48,148 nt of DNA from an uncultured Clostridium sp. (GTDB lineage: Bacteria; Bacillota; Clostridia; Lachnospirales; Lachnospiraceae). How positions within the stretch are numbered: the stretch's first letter is position 1; every line of letters starts with the position of its first letter. Shown here piece after piece: positions 17,305-25,885 of this stretch. The stretch spans positions 1-48,148 of the forward strand of contig UQJF01000005.1 of NCBI GenBank assembly GCA_900541315.1, read 5' to 3'. The position numbers were made by a program, and so were the translations under genes. Below the pieces are notes generated by a model. That model saw only the letters and a program-made list of their open reading frames with translations. It did no database searches and was not told the origin of the DNA.

Positions 17305-19371
17305 TTAAAACCGGAAGATCGCAGTTCCATATCCGCCTAACGGATAAGAAATAGAATATGGCTGTCCATCACATTCACCTTTTATGGATGTATAAGTCGG
17401 GCACTGGCTTGGCTTATAGGCACCATGGACATTATCTAAAAGAAGTGACAGCTTACAACGTTTCGGAACGCCTACACGGTAATCCGGGCGGTCTACAGGT
17501 GTGAAGTTTACTATGAACAGCAGGTTCTTTTTGCCAGTTTCATCTTTACGGATAAAACTAAAAATGCTGCGGTCGCCGTCATTGGCGTTAATCCACTGGA
17601 AACCGTTCCAGTCATTGTCAAGGTGGTACAGACACGGATATTTCCTGTAAATATGAAGAAGATCACGGACATATTCCTGAAGCTTTTTGTGGCTTTCTTC
17701 TTCAGCTAAATACCAGTCAAGGCTGACCTTTTCATCCCATTCGTGCCATTGGCCAAAGTCCTGTCCCATAAATAAAAGCTTCTTTCCGGGATGGCCTAAC
17801 ATAAAGGTGTAGCCGGCTTTTAAGTTGGAGAACTTGTCCTCTCCAAGGCCGGGCATCTTGTTGATCATGGAACACTTCAGGTGGACTACCTCGTCATGGG
17901 AGAGTACTAAAATGTAATTTTCACTGGTAAAATAGGTGAGGCTGAAGGTCATGCGGTTGTGATTATATTTGCGGAAATATGGATCTAATTTCATATATTC
18001 CAGGAAATCATGCATCCAGCCCATATTCCATTTAAAGGTAAATCCCAGTCCGTCATTTTCCGGATGCTCCGTCACTTTCGGCCAAGCAGTAGATTCTTCT
18101 GCGATCATGGAAACACCGTGGTTGCGGCCCTGGACAACGGTATTTAAGTGCTTAAAGAACTCAATAGCCTCTAAATTCTGGTTTCCTCCGTCTTTATTTG
18201 GTACCCACTGGCCTGGTTCACGGCCATAGTCTAAGTACAGCATGGAAGCAACTGCATCTACCCGCAGTCCATCTACGTGGTATTCTTCTACCCAGTAGAG
18301 AGCGTTGCTGATGAGGAAGTCTTTTACTTCATTTTTGCCATAATCAAAGACTTTTGTGCCCCAGTCCGGATGTTCACCCTTGCGAGGATCTTCATATTCA
18401 AAAAGAGGATGTCCATCAAAATCAGCCAGTCCATGGGCATCTTTCGGGAAATGGGCCGGAACCCAGTCAAGGATAACTCCGATGCCATTTTTATGTAAAT
18501 AATTCACAAAATACATGAAGTCTTTAGGGCTTCCGTAACGGGAGGTAGGGGCAAAATAACCGGTGACCTGATATCCCCAGGAACCGTCATATGGATGCTC
18601 TGCGATACCCATAAGCTCTACGTGGGTGTAGCCCATTTCCTTTACATAGGCAGCCAGTTCATGGGCAGCTTCCACATAGGTATAATATCCGTCCTTTTCT
18701 TCACGGTCCTTCTTCTTCCAGGAACCCAGATGGACTTCATAAATGCTGATAGGCTGCTTTGCCATATCTGCCTGGGAGCGCTTTGAGATCCAGTCACCGT
18801 CATTCCAGGAAAATCCGCTGATATCGGCAGTAACAGAGGCAGTACCTGGGCGGTATTCTGCACTGAAGGCAAATGGATCTGCTTTATAAAGGATCTTTCC
18901 TGTATCTGTGGTAATAGCGAATTTGTAAAGCTCGCCAACCTGCATACCTGCGTTAAAGTATTCCCAGATGCCGGACTGTCCCACTTTTTTCATAGGATTG
19001 GCTTCCGGATTCCAGCCATTGAAATCACCTACCAGATGGACTGCCTGGGCATGTGGCGCCCATACACCAAAATAGATGCCCTTTTTGCCTTTGTAGGTCA
19101 TGGGGTGAGCGCCCAGCTTTTTATAGATCTCATAGTGGGTACCTGCACCGAATAAATAGCAGTCCAGGTCGGAGATCAGACCGGTGTTTCCTGCATTCTT
19201 TCTGGCAGCTGCAGAACCGGCAGTCTTTCCCTGTGTTTTAGATTTTGCTGCAGTACTTTTGGAAGAAGTGTTTTTTGCTGCAGTTTTTGTACCTGTGCTT
19301 TTTCTGGTAGTTTTATGAGCTGTGGCCGGGATTGCTTTTTGTGCCTGATCCGCCTGCTTTCTCGTTGTCAT
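17305..19371 (-). CDS. glgB: 1,4-alpha-glucan branching enzyme
   Basis: A 688-residue GlgB that introduces alpha-1,6 branches into glycogen. The first ~70 residues are an unusual Lys/Thr/Ala/Ser-rich low-complexity tail. A CBM48 domain (GVWAPHAQAVHLVGDFNGWNP) and a GH13 catalytic barrel follow. The nucleophile region is DGLRVDAVASMLYLDY, the acid/base is in MIAEESTAWP, and the third carboxylate is in LSHDEVVH. An all-beta C-terminal domain ends the protein. The start at ATG 19371 follows a GGGGG site and lies one base after the stop of the upstream amylase, so the two are coupled. Confidence 0.95.
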   Translation of the reverse strand: MTTRKQADQAQKAIPATAHKTTRKSTGTKTAAKNTSSKSTAAKSKTQGKTAGSAAARKNAGNTGLISDLDCYLFGAGTHYEIYKKLGAHPMTYKGKKGIYFGVWAPHAQAVHLVGDFNGWNPEANPMKKVGQSGIWEYFNAGMQVGELYKFAITTDTGKILYKADPFAFSAEYRPGTASVTADISGFSWNDGDWISKRSQADMAKQPISIYEVHLGSWKKKDREEKDGYYTYVEAAHELAAYVKEMGYTHVELMGIAEHPYDGSWGYQVTGYFAPTSRYGSPKDFMYFVNYLHKNGIGVILDWVPAHFPKDAHGLADFDGHPLFEYEDPRKGEHPDWGTKVFDYGKNEVKDFLISNALYWVEEYHVDGLRVDAVASMLYLDYGREPGQWVPNKDGGNQNLEAIEFFKHLNTVVQGRNHGVSMIAEESTAWPKVTEHPENDGLGFTFKWNMGWMHDFLEYMKLDPYFRKYNHNRMTFSLTYFTSENYILVLSHDEVVHLKCSMINKMPGLGEDKFSNLKAGYTFMLGHPGKKLLFMGQDFGQWHEWDEKVSLDWYLAEEESHKKLQEYVRDLLHIYRKYPCLYHLDNDWNGFQWINANDGDRSIFSFIRKDETGKKNLLFIVNFTPVDRPDYRVGVPKRCKLSLLLDNVHGAYKPSQCPTYTSIKGECDGQPYSISYPLGGYGTAIFRF

Positions 19372-19372
19372 A

Positions 19373-20731
19373 TTAATTTTCCCCCTTAATTTTAAGGACA
19401 GCACCCCAGTTGCCCTTTAATTTAATTTCCAGTCTGCCGTTTTGTACAGGCAGAACTTTATCTTCGCCGGTTTCATCATCACTGTTTAAAAGATCCACTG
19501 CTGTCTGTGCCTGGATGGGAACCGGGATGTTTAATATAGTTTCATTATCATCATTATTTAAGGCTGTGATGATCAGACTGTTATTTCCCCATCTTGCGTA
19601 GGCATACTGCCTGTTGGTAAGAAGCAGTTCCTGATATTTTCCGGTGTGAAGCTCTTCGTTTTCTTCATGGATTTTTCCAAGTCTGGAAATAAAATCCGTA
19701 AGCTCACAGTTTAACTGTGGTATCTTTTCAGCCGGAATGTAGGGGCGCAGGTCATCATCACAGGTGGAAGTACGTTTCCCTTCCGTTCCCCATTCACCTC
19801 CGTAGTAAATAGACGGTATTCCCGGAAGGGTCATTAAACAGGTGTATACAGGATACAGATGCTTTTTAATTTTTAATTTGCTGGCAATGCGGTCTTCATC
19901 ATGGTTATCAAGGAAGGTATAAAGCTGTCTTCCAATAGCTTCCAGACGACGTACATTGTGGGCGATCTCAAAAAAGTTATGGTCATTAAAACCTGAATAA
20001 ATGCTTTTGTGCAGTTCGTAGTTAGTAACCGAATGGAGCATTTCCGGGTTGACCCAACGGCTGTAATCACCGTGGATGACTTCTCCCATAAGCCAGAAAT
20101 CCGGTTTCATGGAAGCAGTTTTGGTCCTCATTTCTTTCATGAAATTAAAGTCCAGGATATTGGCGCAGTCTAAACGGATACCGTCAATGTCAAACTCATC
20201 CACCCAGAAGCGGATCACATCAAAAAGATAATCTTTTACCTGCTGGTTATAAAGATTTAAACAGGGTAGTTCAAAATGTCCCTGCCATGCTTCATAGCCA
20301 AATGGATCGCCTAAAGGGCTTTGCCAGTCAAAATTCACCCCTTTGTACCAGTCCTTGTACGGGGAGTCCCATTTTTTTTCCTGAATGTCTTTAAAAGCGA
20401 AAAACTCACGGCCTGTGTGGTTGAAAACACCGTCAACGACTACTTTGATGCCATTTTCATGGCAGAGCTTTGTAAACTCACGGAAATCTTCGTTGGTTCC
20501 CAGTCGACCGTCTACCAGCTTGTAATCCCTGGTGTCATAGCCATGACTGGATGATTCAAAAAGAGGACCTATGTAGATGGCATTGCAGCCTAAAGAACGG
20601 ATATGTGGGATCCACTGATCCAGTTCTTTAAACCGGTCTGTCACCTCTGTCTGCGCATTCTGTTTCGGCGCTCCGGTCATTCCCAAAGGATACATATGAT
20701 AAAAGATAGCTTGTTCATACCAGGTACTCAT
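19373..20731 (-). CDS. GH13 alpha-amylase family glycosidase
   Basis: A 452-residue cytoplasmic GH13 enzyme with no signal peptide. Conserved regions are visible: DGVFNHTG, the nucleophile in DGIRLDCAN, the acid/base in LMGEVIHGD, and LDNHDEDRI. A small beta C-terminal domain follows. The family includes maltodextrin glucosidases and cyclomaltodextrinases. The exact specificity is unknown. With glgB immediately downstream it fits alpha-glucan or glycogen turnover. Confidence 0.9.
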   Translation of the reverse strand: MSTWYEQAIFYHMYPLGMTGAPKQNAQTEVTDRFKELDQWIPHIRSLGCNAIYIGPLFESSSHGYDTRDYKLVDGRLGTNEDFREFTKLCHENGIKVVVDGVFNHTGREFFAFKDIQEKKWDSPYKDWYKGVNFDWQSPLGDPFGYEAWQGHFELPCLNLYNQQVKDYLFDVIRFWVDEFDIDGIRLDCANILDFNFMKEMRTKTASMKPDFWLMGEVIHGDYSRWVNPEMLHSVTNYELHKSIYSGFNDHNFFEIAHNVRRLEAIGRQLYTFLDNHDEDRIASKLKIKKHLYPVYTCLMTLPGIPSIYYGGEWGTEGKRTSTCDDDLRPYIPAEKIPQLNCELTDFISRLGKIHEENEELHTGKYQELLLTNRQYAYARWGNNSLIITALNNDDNETILNIPVPIQAQTAVDLLNSDDETGEDKVLPVQNGRLEIKLKGNWGAVLKIKGEN

Positions 20732-20735
20732 GTTG

Positions 20736-20981
20736 TCAGTCCTCCATGTTTTTGAATTTTCTCAGCAAAAACTGATAGCGCAGCTGCGCTGCATTCCATT
20801 CGTAGATATAGCAGTCGATCAGCGACGGCTCTGTAGCCTGTTCAAAATGGTTCTGGGCTGTTTCCAGAGCCCAGAGAGTACGTTCAATATCGTCCCACAG
20901 TTCCCGCTTTGTAAAAACTAAGTTTTCTTTTACAGGTGCTGCGGCTGCAGCCTCGCGAACGGCTTTTAAAAATCCCGGCAT
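20736..20981 (-). CDS. Small DUF2508/YaaL-like protein
   Basis: 81 residues, mostly helical. The pattern LWDDIERTLWALETAQNHFEQATEPSLIDCYIYEWNAA is typical of the DUF2508 (YaaL) family: a negatively charged helical hairpin with a DxYIYxxxAAQxRY signature. The role is unknown. It lies 4 bp upstream of the GH13 gene and probably shares its transcript. Confidence 0.75.
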   Translation of the reverse strand: MPGFLKAVREAAAAAPVKENLVFTKRELWDDIERTLWALETAQNHFEQATEPSLIDCYIYEWNAAQLRYQFLLRKFKNMED

Positions 20982-21262
20982 AAATCTTCATCTCCCAACT
21001 GCCAACAGATTTACTCTGGCATCAATTAGTATATCTGGAAAAAAAAGAATTATGCATCATTACATGATACCAGGGTCAAAAGGTCATAAATCCGATGCAA
21101 GCTTGCTTGCAGGAGGATTTTTGAACTTGGGACCCGCCAAAAACATGAGTAAGAAGCCATTTTTTGAAGAAAAATGAGCGGATTACGAATGTTTTTAGAA
21201 TTGCGAGAGTGCAAAGCACGTAGCAATTCGGTATCAGAGGGGGCAAAATACCTTTTGCCCCC
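20982..21262 (-). other. Gene-free structured spacer after the arsR-like gene
   Basis: No convincing coding sequence is present here. On the minus strand, a perfect hairpin (GGGGGCAAAA paired with TTTTGCCCCC, 21239-21262) lies 8 bp after the ArsR-type gene and may terminate it. Next to it, GAATTGC (21198-21204) pairs with GCAATTC (21223-21229), enclosing GTGC/GCAC. The stretch 21100-21230 may be a small RNA or dispersed repeat. Confidence 0.4.
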
Positions 21263-21269
21263 AACATCA

Positions 21270-21620
21270 TTACATAAACTCCTCCAATCTATATCCCAGC
21301 TCCATAAGAGAGCGGGTGGAGTCACGTAAGGTGAGATAGTAATAGTTGGCTGTCCCGTCCTGGCGTACACCCACCAGACCTGCATCTTTTAATATTTTTA
21401 AATGATGGGAGATAGCAGGCCGGGAAAGACTGGTGCGGCGGGTGATCTCATTTACATTCATGGCGCAGCCTTCAAAATCAATGGTTCCCCGTGTGCCTCC
21501 GTTCTTTAAAGCATCTTCGCTGAGAAGCTCTACGATCGAAAGGCGTACCTTATCCCCAAGGGCAATAAAAAGAGGCATGCAGCAATGAAATTGTTTCTGC
21601 AGATCCTTAGCCGTTGTCAT
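21270..21620 (-). CDS. ArsR-family winged-helix repressor
   Basis: 116 residues. The winged helix includes VRLSIVELLSE, NEITRRTSLSRPAISHHLKILKDAGLVGVRQDGTANYYYL, the SmtB/ArsR signature. No obvious metal-binding cysteine pair (CxC) is present in the alpha-3 or alpha-5 positions, so the inducer is unknown. A strong AAAGGAGGG site precedes ATG 21620. A palindrome upstream is the likely autoregulatory operator. The Tad pilus promoter is divergent, about 115 bp away. Confidence 0.88.
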   Translation of the reverse strand: MTTAKDLQKQFHCCMPLFIALGDKVRLSIVELLSEDALKNGGTRGTIDFEGCAMNVNEITRRTSLSRPAISHHLKILKDAGLVGVRQDGTANYYYLTLRDSTRSLMELGYRLEEFM

Positions 21621-21637
21621 AGCCGTTCCCTCCTTTG

Positions 21638-21653
21638 GTTTAAATTTTTAAAC
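21638..21653. promoter_or_regulatory. Palindromic operator next to the ArsR-type gene
   Basis: GTTTAAA and TTTAAAC flank a 2-bp centre (16 bp total), immediately upstream of the ribosome-binding site of the ArsR-type gene. Its position fits autorepression. Confidence 0.5.
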
Positions 21654-21735
21654 TAATATCATTTTACCATTACAGTACACTGGGGTCAATAGAAAAACGG
21701 ATGAAAAAATAATTCACAATGCTTACAAAAAGCTC

Positions 21736-21764
21736 TTGACAGAAGGGGAGAAATACGGCATAAT
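21736..21764 (+). promoter_or_regulatory. Promoter of the Tad pilus operon
   Basis: TTGACA (21736-21741) and CATAAT (21759-21764) are spaced 17 bp apart, a near-consensus housekeeping promoter. The start would be near 21771. Confidence 0.75.
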
Positions 21765-21904
21765 AAGGTCACATTCTTAAAAAATCTATTTTTTATTTTT
21801 AATTCTGTAATTTTTATGTGCGGATTTCAGCACAGTATCCAGATGAAGTGTATTTTGATCAAGATGAAAAAACAGTTTTTTTGCATCTTTTATGGGGTGG
21901 GGAG

Positions 21905-22483
21905 GTGAAGATATCGGCCTATTTTTATTCAAATGATCTTTTGCGGATCCTGTTTTTAACAGGACTGGCAGTTGCTGGTGTAAGTGACTGGAAATATTAC
22001 CGGATCCCTAATTGGGTTATCGTCTGGGAAATGGCATTGGGCTGTATTTCCCTGTTTTTTCAGGCTGTCAGAGGGAAAATCGGAATCTGGAACGTACAGT
22101 GGCTATGGTTTCTGGTGGCAGTGGCAGCCTGTGTATTCCGGGCAGTTTTGCTGTTGATACCGGGCATCGTTCTTTCACATTTTGGACTGGTGGGTGCCGG
22201 GGACATGAAGCTTATGGCTGTTTTTGCAGTCTGGCTTGGTCTTGAAAAAACGGGAAAGGTCTTTATTGCAGGACTTCTTTTAGGAGCGGTTCTGTCTCTT
22301 TTAAAAATGCTGCAGGATGGAAGTGCCTGGGAGCGTTTTCTTTATTTATCTGCCTATATCAGGCAAGTGTTCAATGATAAAAAAGTTGAAAAGTATTATG
22401 TTTTATCCCGGGATGGAACTGGATGTGTGATACCTTTAGGAGCCTGTTTCTGTGCAGGTGCTATTCTTATTCTGGTTCTTTGA
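21905..22483 (+). CDS. Type IV prepilin peptidase, A24 family (TadV/CpaA-like)
   Basis: 192 residues with about five membrane helices. It shows both aspartates of A24 peptidases: VSDWKYYRIPNW near the N-terminus and VGAGDMKLMA (GxGD). It cleaves the short leader of Flp-type prepilins at the inner membrane. The start is uncertain: the frame is open back to GTG 21818, but that GTG lacks a ribosome-binding site. I use GTG 21905, just before the first helix, with a G-rich tract in front. It is the first gene of the Tad operon. Confidence 0.85.
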   Translation: MKISAYFYSNDLLRILFLTGLAVAGVSDWKYYRIPNWVIVWEMALGCISLFFQAVRGKIGIWNVQWLWFLVAVAACVFRAVLLLIPGIVLSHFGLVGAGDMKLMAVFAVWLGLEKTGKVFIAGLLLGAVLSLLKMLQDGSAWERFLYLSAYIRQVFNDKKVEKYYVLSRDGTGCVIPLGACFCAGAILILVL

Positions 22484-22499
22484 TGTCTTATCAGAGTCT

Positions 22500-22549
22500 T
22501 TCCTGTACCTGTCTTTGCTTTCGGCTTTTCACAAGATCAGGTACAGGAA
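22500..22549 (+). repeat. 12-bp inverted repeat between prepilin peptidase and tadZ
   Basis: TTCCTGTACCTG (22500-22511) pairs perfectly with CAGGTACAGGAA (22538-22549) around a 26-nt loop. There is no T-run. It may act as an mRNA-stability or attenuation element within the pilus transcript. Confidence 0.5.
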
Positions 22550-22600
22550 GATTCCTAGAGAACATTTTGGGAATGCAGGGGATTTTAAGGAGGATGGAAA

Positions 22601-23608
22601 ATGGTAAAAGTAATGGCTGTATACGATGAAGATCCGTTGTATGCAGGGCGGCTGGCAGAATATGTGAACCAGAAGGAAACATTTCCTTTTCAGGCAATGG
22701 CATTTTCAGACCTGGAAAAATTAAAGGAATATGGACAGACTCATGACATTGAGATCCTTCTTGCAGGTGAAAATGTACGGGAAAAAGCAAAAGAAGTAAA
22801 AGCCGGATTGAAAATGATCCTCTGTGACGGGGAATTTGTGTCAAAAGGAGAAGCAAAAGAGGAAGCTTCCGTGTATAAATACCAGTCCGGTGATTGCATT
22901 TTACAGGAAGTAATGGCCTGTTACTGCATTGCACCGCCTCAACCAGGTCTGGCACTTATGGGAAAGAGCGGTTTGGTCATGGGAGTTTATTCACCGGTGG
23001 GACGCTGCGGGAAAACTTCTTTTGCATTGACTCTGGCTCATATGCTGGGAAAGAGCCAGGCAGTTTTATTTATCAGCCTGGAGGAATATTCCGGTTTTTC
23101 AAAGCTGGTCTGCGGGGGATATGAGCAGGATCTTTCAGATGTATTTTATCTGTATCAGAGGGGAGATTTTAACTGGCTTAAATTAAAATCCATGATCTTA
23201 TCCAGTGGAAATGTGGATCATATTCCGCCGGTCTCTTATGGAGAAGACTTAGACCAGATCCCACCGGAAGAAATAGCAGGATTGCTTCGAAAGATTGCAG
23301 CAGAAAGCGGTTATGAGAGGATCGTTGTGGATATGGGGCATATGGGAAAAGGAGCAGTGGAGCTGTTTGAGGCCTGTGATGTTATTTATATGCCTGTATT
23401 GGATGATATGGTTTCGATGGCAAAGCTGGAAGAATTTGAGGAATATTTAAAAGAAGCAGATGAGAGGGAGGATCGCAGCAAAATACAGAAGCTGCGTCTT
23501 CCTGTAAGCAGGATGACAGCTCACAGGGAAAATTATATAGACCAGCTGATCTGGGGTGAAATGGGGGATTTTGTGAGAAAACTTCTGGAAGGGGGATATG
23601 AAAGGTGA
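22601..23608 (+). CDS. TadZ/CpaE-like P-loop ATPase
   Basis: 335 residues. An atypical receiver-like N-terminal domain (~1-115, starting MVKVMAVYDEDPLYAGRL) is followed by a MinD/ParA-like ATPase domain. The Walker A is YSPVGRCGKTSFALTLAH (deviant type, Arg/Cys where many have Gly-Gly), and RIVVDMGHM is the Walker B equivalent. TadZ/CpaE proteins place the Tad secretion machine at the cell pole or membrane. Its stop overlaps the GTG of the next gene by 4 bp, so the two are coupled. Confidence 0.82.
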   Translation: MVKVMAVYDEDPLYAGRLAEYVNQKETFPFQAMAFSDLEKLKEYGQTHDIEILLAGENVREKAKEVKAGLKMILCDGEFVSKGEAKEEASVYKYQSGDCILQEVMACYCIAPPQPGLALMGKSGLVMGVYSPVGRCGKTSFALTLAHMLGKSQAVLFISLEEYSGFSKLVCGGYEQDLSDVFYLYQRGDFNWLKLKSMILSSGNVDHIPPVSYGEDLDQIPPEEIAGLLRKIAAESGYERIVVDMGHMGKGAVELFEACDVIYMPVLDDMVSMAKLEEFEEYLKEADEREDRSKIQKLRLPVSRMTAHRENYIDQLIWGEMGDFVRKLLEGGYER

Positions 23609-24489
23609 GTGATGGGCAGATGCATTTAGCCGGAAAACGGGAAGGAATCCGGGGAGAATTAAGGAGAAATGTGCTGGGACAGTTAAAAGACCAGATATAC
23701 CTGGAAGATGAACAGCTTTATGACCAGATTGATGCAGCTATCCGCCAAAAGGGAAGAGAGGTTTATCTTCCGTTAAAGGAGAGGTTGTGGCTTAGAAACA
23801 GCCTTTATGACAGCTTCCGCCGTCTTGATATCCTTCAGGAACTGTTAGATGACAAAGAAGTAACGGAGATCATGATCAATGGAGCGGGAAAGATATTTAT
23901 AGAAAAGAAAGGGAAAATGCTTTTATGGAACCGCAGATTTGAAAAAACAGAGCAATTAGAGGATATCATCCAGCAGATCGTGGGAAAGGTGAACCGTATT
24001 GTAAATGTGTCCAGTCCCATTGCAGATGCCAGGTTAGAGGATGGTTCCCGTGTACATATTGTTCTGCCGCCGGTGGCACTTGATGGTCCTGTAGTGACTA
24101 TCCGCAAGTTTCCGGAGCCTGTTACCATAGAAAAACTGATCCGCTTTCAGGCGATCACAGAAGAAGCAGCAGCATTTTTAGAAAAGCTGGTGGAAGCACG
24201 GTACAACATTTTTGTAAGCGGCGGCACAAACTCGGGAAAAACCACATTTTTAAATGCATTGTCTTCTTTTATTCCAGAACAGGAGCGTGTGATCACCATT
24301 GAAGATTCTGCGGAACTGCAGATCCGTCATGTTCCTAATCTGGTGCGGATGGAGACACGCAATGCCAATACAGAGGGGGAAGGGGAGATAACCATCAGTC
24401 AGCTGATCAAGGCTTCTCTGCGAATGAATCCCAGCCGTATTATCGTAGGAGAGGTAAGAGGCGGGGAAGCCCTGGATATGCTTCAGGCT
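23605..24489 (+). pseudogene. TadA/CpaF pilus ATPase, 5' part interrupted by the mobile element
   Basis: Codons 1-295 of a TadA/CpaF secretion ATPase. The N-terminal helical domain (~1-75), the ILQELLDDKEVTEIMING all-alpha/PAS-like region, Walker A in VSGGTNSGKTTFLN (~205), the Asp box EDSAELQI and Walker B IIVGEVRGGEALDMLQA are all present. The insertion falls directly after Walker B. The 3' part (with the GH..H box and C-terminal helices) continues at 45647. The rejoined gene would encode about 404 residues, a normal CpaF length. As it stands, translation runs six codons into the element (IICTI, stop at 24507). The fragment would not be expected to work as a motor, though it remains translatable. 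Confidence 0.93.
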
Positions 24490-24501
24490 ATTATATGTAC
24501 T
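24485..24501. other. Left element junction (attL): 6-bp core plus 11-bp arm
   Basis: Core AGGCTA (24485-24490) is followed by arm TTATATGTACT (24491-24501). The arm is the inverted partner (10/11) of the right-end arm. The core matches chromosomal cpaF sequence, because AGGCTA joined to the TGAATAC right flank gives GCT-ATG-AAT (Ala-Met-Asn). Confidence 0.7.
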
Positions 24502-24529
24502 ATATAATAATTATATATATAACGTATAT
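24497..24529. repeat. Left subterminal AT-rich repeat
   Basis: Begins GTACT and contains TATATAACGT. The reverse complement of 45570-45599 has the same start (GTACT) and the same TATATAACGT block about 15 nt later. The base composition is so AT-rich that part of the match could be chance. Confidence 0.4.
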
Positions 24530-24572
24530 AAGGATGGAAAATATAGATTAGAGGGAGGGGCATAGGAACGAT

Positions 24573-24881
24573 ATGAACATTAAGTATAGGTTATTGTGTA
24601 AAAGGTTAATAGAGGAAAGGAAGAGAGTAGGTGTCATTCAATATTATAATGTACTGTTCATAATGGAGTTAGTGTCAGATAAAGACATATGGGCTTTAGA
24701 ACAGTGGATGAATGGTATAAATAACATATATATGAAAGATATACATAATTGGTGTAGAATACATTTTGTTAAATATCACACTGTATTTGTTTACAGGAAA
24801 GAGTATCCGGTAAAAGCAAATATTTGGAATGGGTATTCATATATAAGGTGGCGGATGGAGCGGTTGATGAATTTGGGATAA
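24573..24881 (+). CDS. Hypothetical 102-residue protein at left end of the element
   Basis: I do not recognise it. It is preceded by a GGGAGGGG ribosome-binding tract and is the only plus-strand gene in the left 5.8 kb. The product is basic and rich in Trp, Tyr, Ile and Arg (e.g. WALEQWMNGINNIYMKDIHNW), with no clear membrane helix or motif. It lies 72 bp from the element end, where element-encoded excision factors are often found; that role is only positional. Confidence 0.45.
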   Translation: MNIKYRLLCKRLIEERKRVGVIQYYNVLFIMELVSDKDIWALEQWMNGINNIYMKDIHNWCRIHFVKYHTVFVYRKEYPVKANIWNGYSYIRWRMERLMNLG

Positions 24882-24958
24882 GATAAAATAGTGATTGCAT
24901 GAAAGAGAGCCTTAAAGCAGGGTGTTCTTTTGAAAGTATGGATAGAATTAAAGGCTGA

Positions 24959-24988
24959 AGGCTCTGCGCTATTCGTTTGGCAGAGCCT
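24959..24988 (-). terminator. Hairpin overlapping the stop of the ParB-like gene
   Basis: AGGCTCTGC (24959-24967) pairs with GCAGAGCCT (24980-24988). On the minus strand it straddles the stop codon of the last gene of the left module. It is followed by a weak T-rich tract, so it is a probable terminator. Confidence 0.6.
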
Positions 24989-25883
24989 GAGTATTCTCTT
25001 GATCCGTAGAAAATAAATCTAACTGACCTTCTGGAGTGGAACTTTGACCGGATTCATCTTCAGTTGATGGTTCTCTTTTTTTGGGTGTTTTATGAGTGTA
25101 TAATTTCTCAAAAGGAAGTGAATACTTGGATTTTTTATTGTATTCTAGTAAAAGAGCTTCTGCGAATCCTAATGAACCGGCACGACGTTCTCTGGCAGTA
25201 CGACTGATTTCTCTGACAGAGACACGCCCAACTTTTTCTTTGAAGGTGTCATCTTTCATTGTTTCTCCATAAGCATTATCCAGACGGGCAATAGCATTAA
25301 GCATATTGGAACTAAAGGACATAGGCGCACCTTCCCATGTGGCAACACAAAGGCGTAAAACACGATCAAGAGTGTGAAAACCATATTTTTCATAGATATT
25401 AATTAAAGTGGATACAGCACATATACCTCCGGGGCGAGAGGAAGAAGTAATAGTGAGATCATATGATTCAACAAGGTCACGAATAATAAGTTCTCTATCA
25501 TTACCAGCTTCAATATTAGCCATGAATATTTCATAAGGTAATAACGATTTGACATATTTCATCTGATTTGCAAAAATATCTGCTTCTTGGGTGTAAACAA
25601 GATCATCATAAACCATACACCAGACAGGAGTTTCTCTTGATCCAGAGACGAGAGCAACAATCTCTATAGTGTGTTGTCCGTTGAACACATAATTTATCCC
25701 ATCACGTCTACTTACTTTTACAGGGTTTATCTGATAAAGATCAAAATTAGCTGCAGCACGCTGAACGTGTTTGATGGAAAGATTACGTTGATAATCTTGA
25801 TTTGAACATAAATTTTTAATAGGTATTTGCTCAAAATGCACTTGGGGAACAAACTTTTGTAAATCTTCGGTATTTCCATCCAT
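24969..25883 (-). CDS. ParB-like (DUF6551-type) protein with sliding-clamp motif
   Basis: 304 residues. The N-terminal ~100 residues resemble a ParB/Srx-fold domain: IPIKNLCSNQDYQRNLSIKHVQRAAANFDLYQINPVKVSRRDG, then a YVFNGQHTIEIV core in place of the ParB GERR motif. A helical middle domain and a charged Ser/Glu-rich tail follow. The tail contains QLDLF at ~287-291, matching the consensus of beta-clamp-binding peptides. It is the last gene of a five-gene minus-strand operon headed by the serine recombinase, 2 bp after the previous gene. Such ParB-like proteins accompany serine recombinases in clostridial elements. Their biochemical role is unclear to me. Confidence 0.7.
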   Translation of the reverse strand: MDGNTEDLQKFVPQVHFEQIPIKNLCSNQDYQRNLSIKHVQRAAANFDLYQINPVKVSRRDGINYVFNGQHTIEIVALVSGSRETPVWCMVYDDLVYTQEADIFANQMKYVKSLLPYEIFMANIEAGNDRELIIRDLVESYDLTITSSSRPGGICAVSTLINIYEKYGFHTLDRVLRLCVATWEGAPMSFSSNMLNAIARLDNAYGETMKDDTFKEKVGRVSVREISRTARERRAGSLGFAEALLLEYNKKSKYSLPFEKLYTHKTPKKREPSTEDESGQSSTPEGQLDLFSTDQENTQALPNE

Positions 25884-25885
25884 AA

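Noticed and set aside
21050..21385. 111-codon minus-strand frame overlapping the ArsR-type gene
   Set aside because: Its first half overlaps the well-supported ArsR gene in another frame and its second half crosses the hairpin region. No ribosome-binding site was seen.
22423..22629. Short plus-strand frame between the prepilin peptidase and tadZ
   Set aside because: It overlaps both neighbours, crosses the inverted repeat and has no ribosome-binding site.
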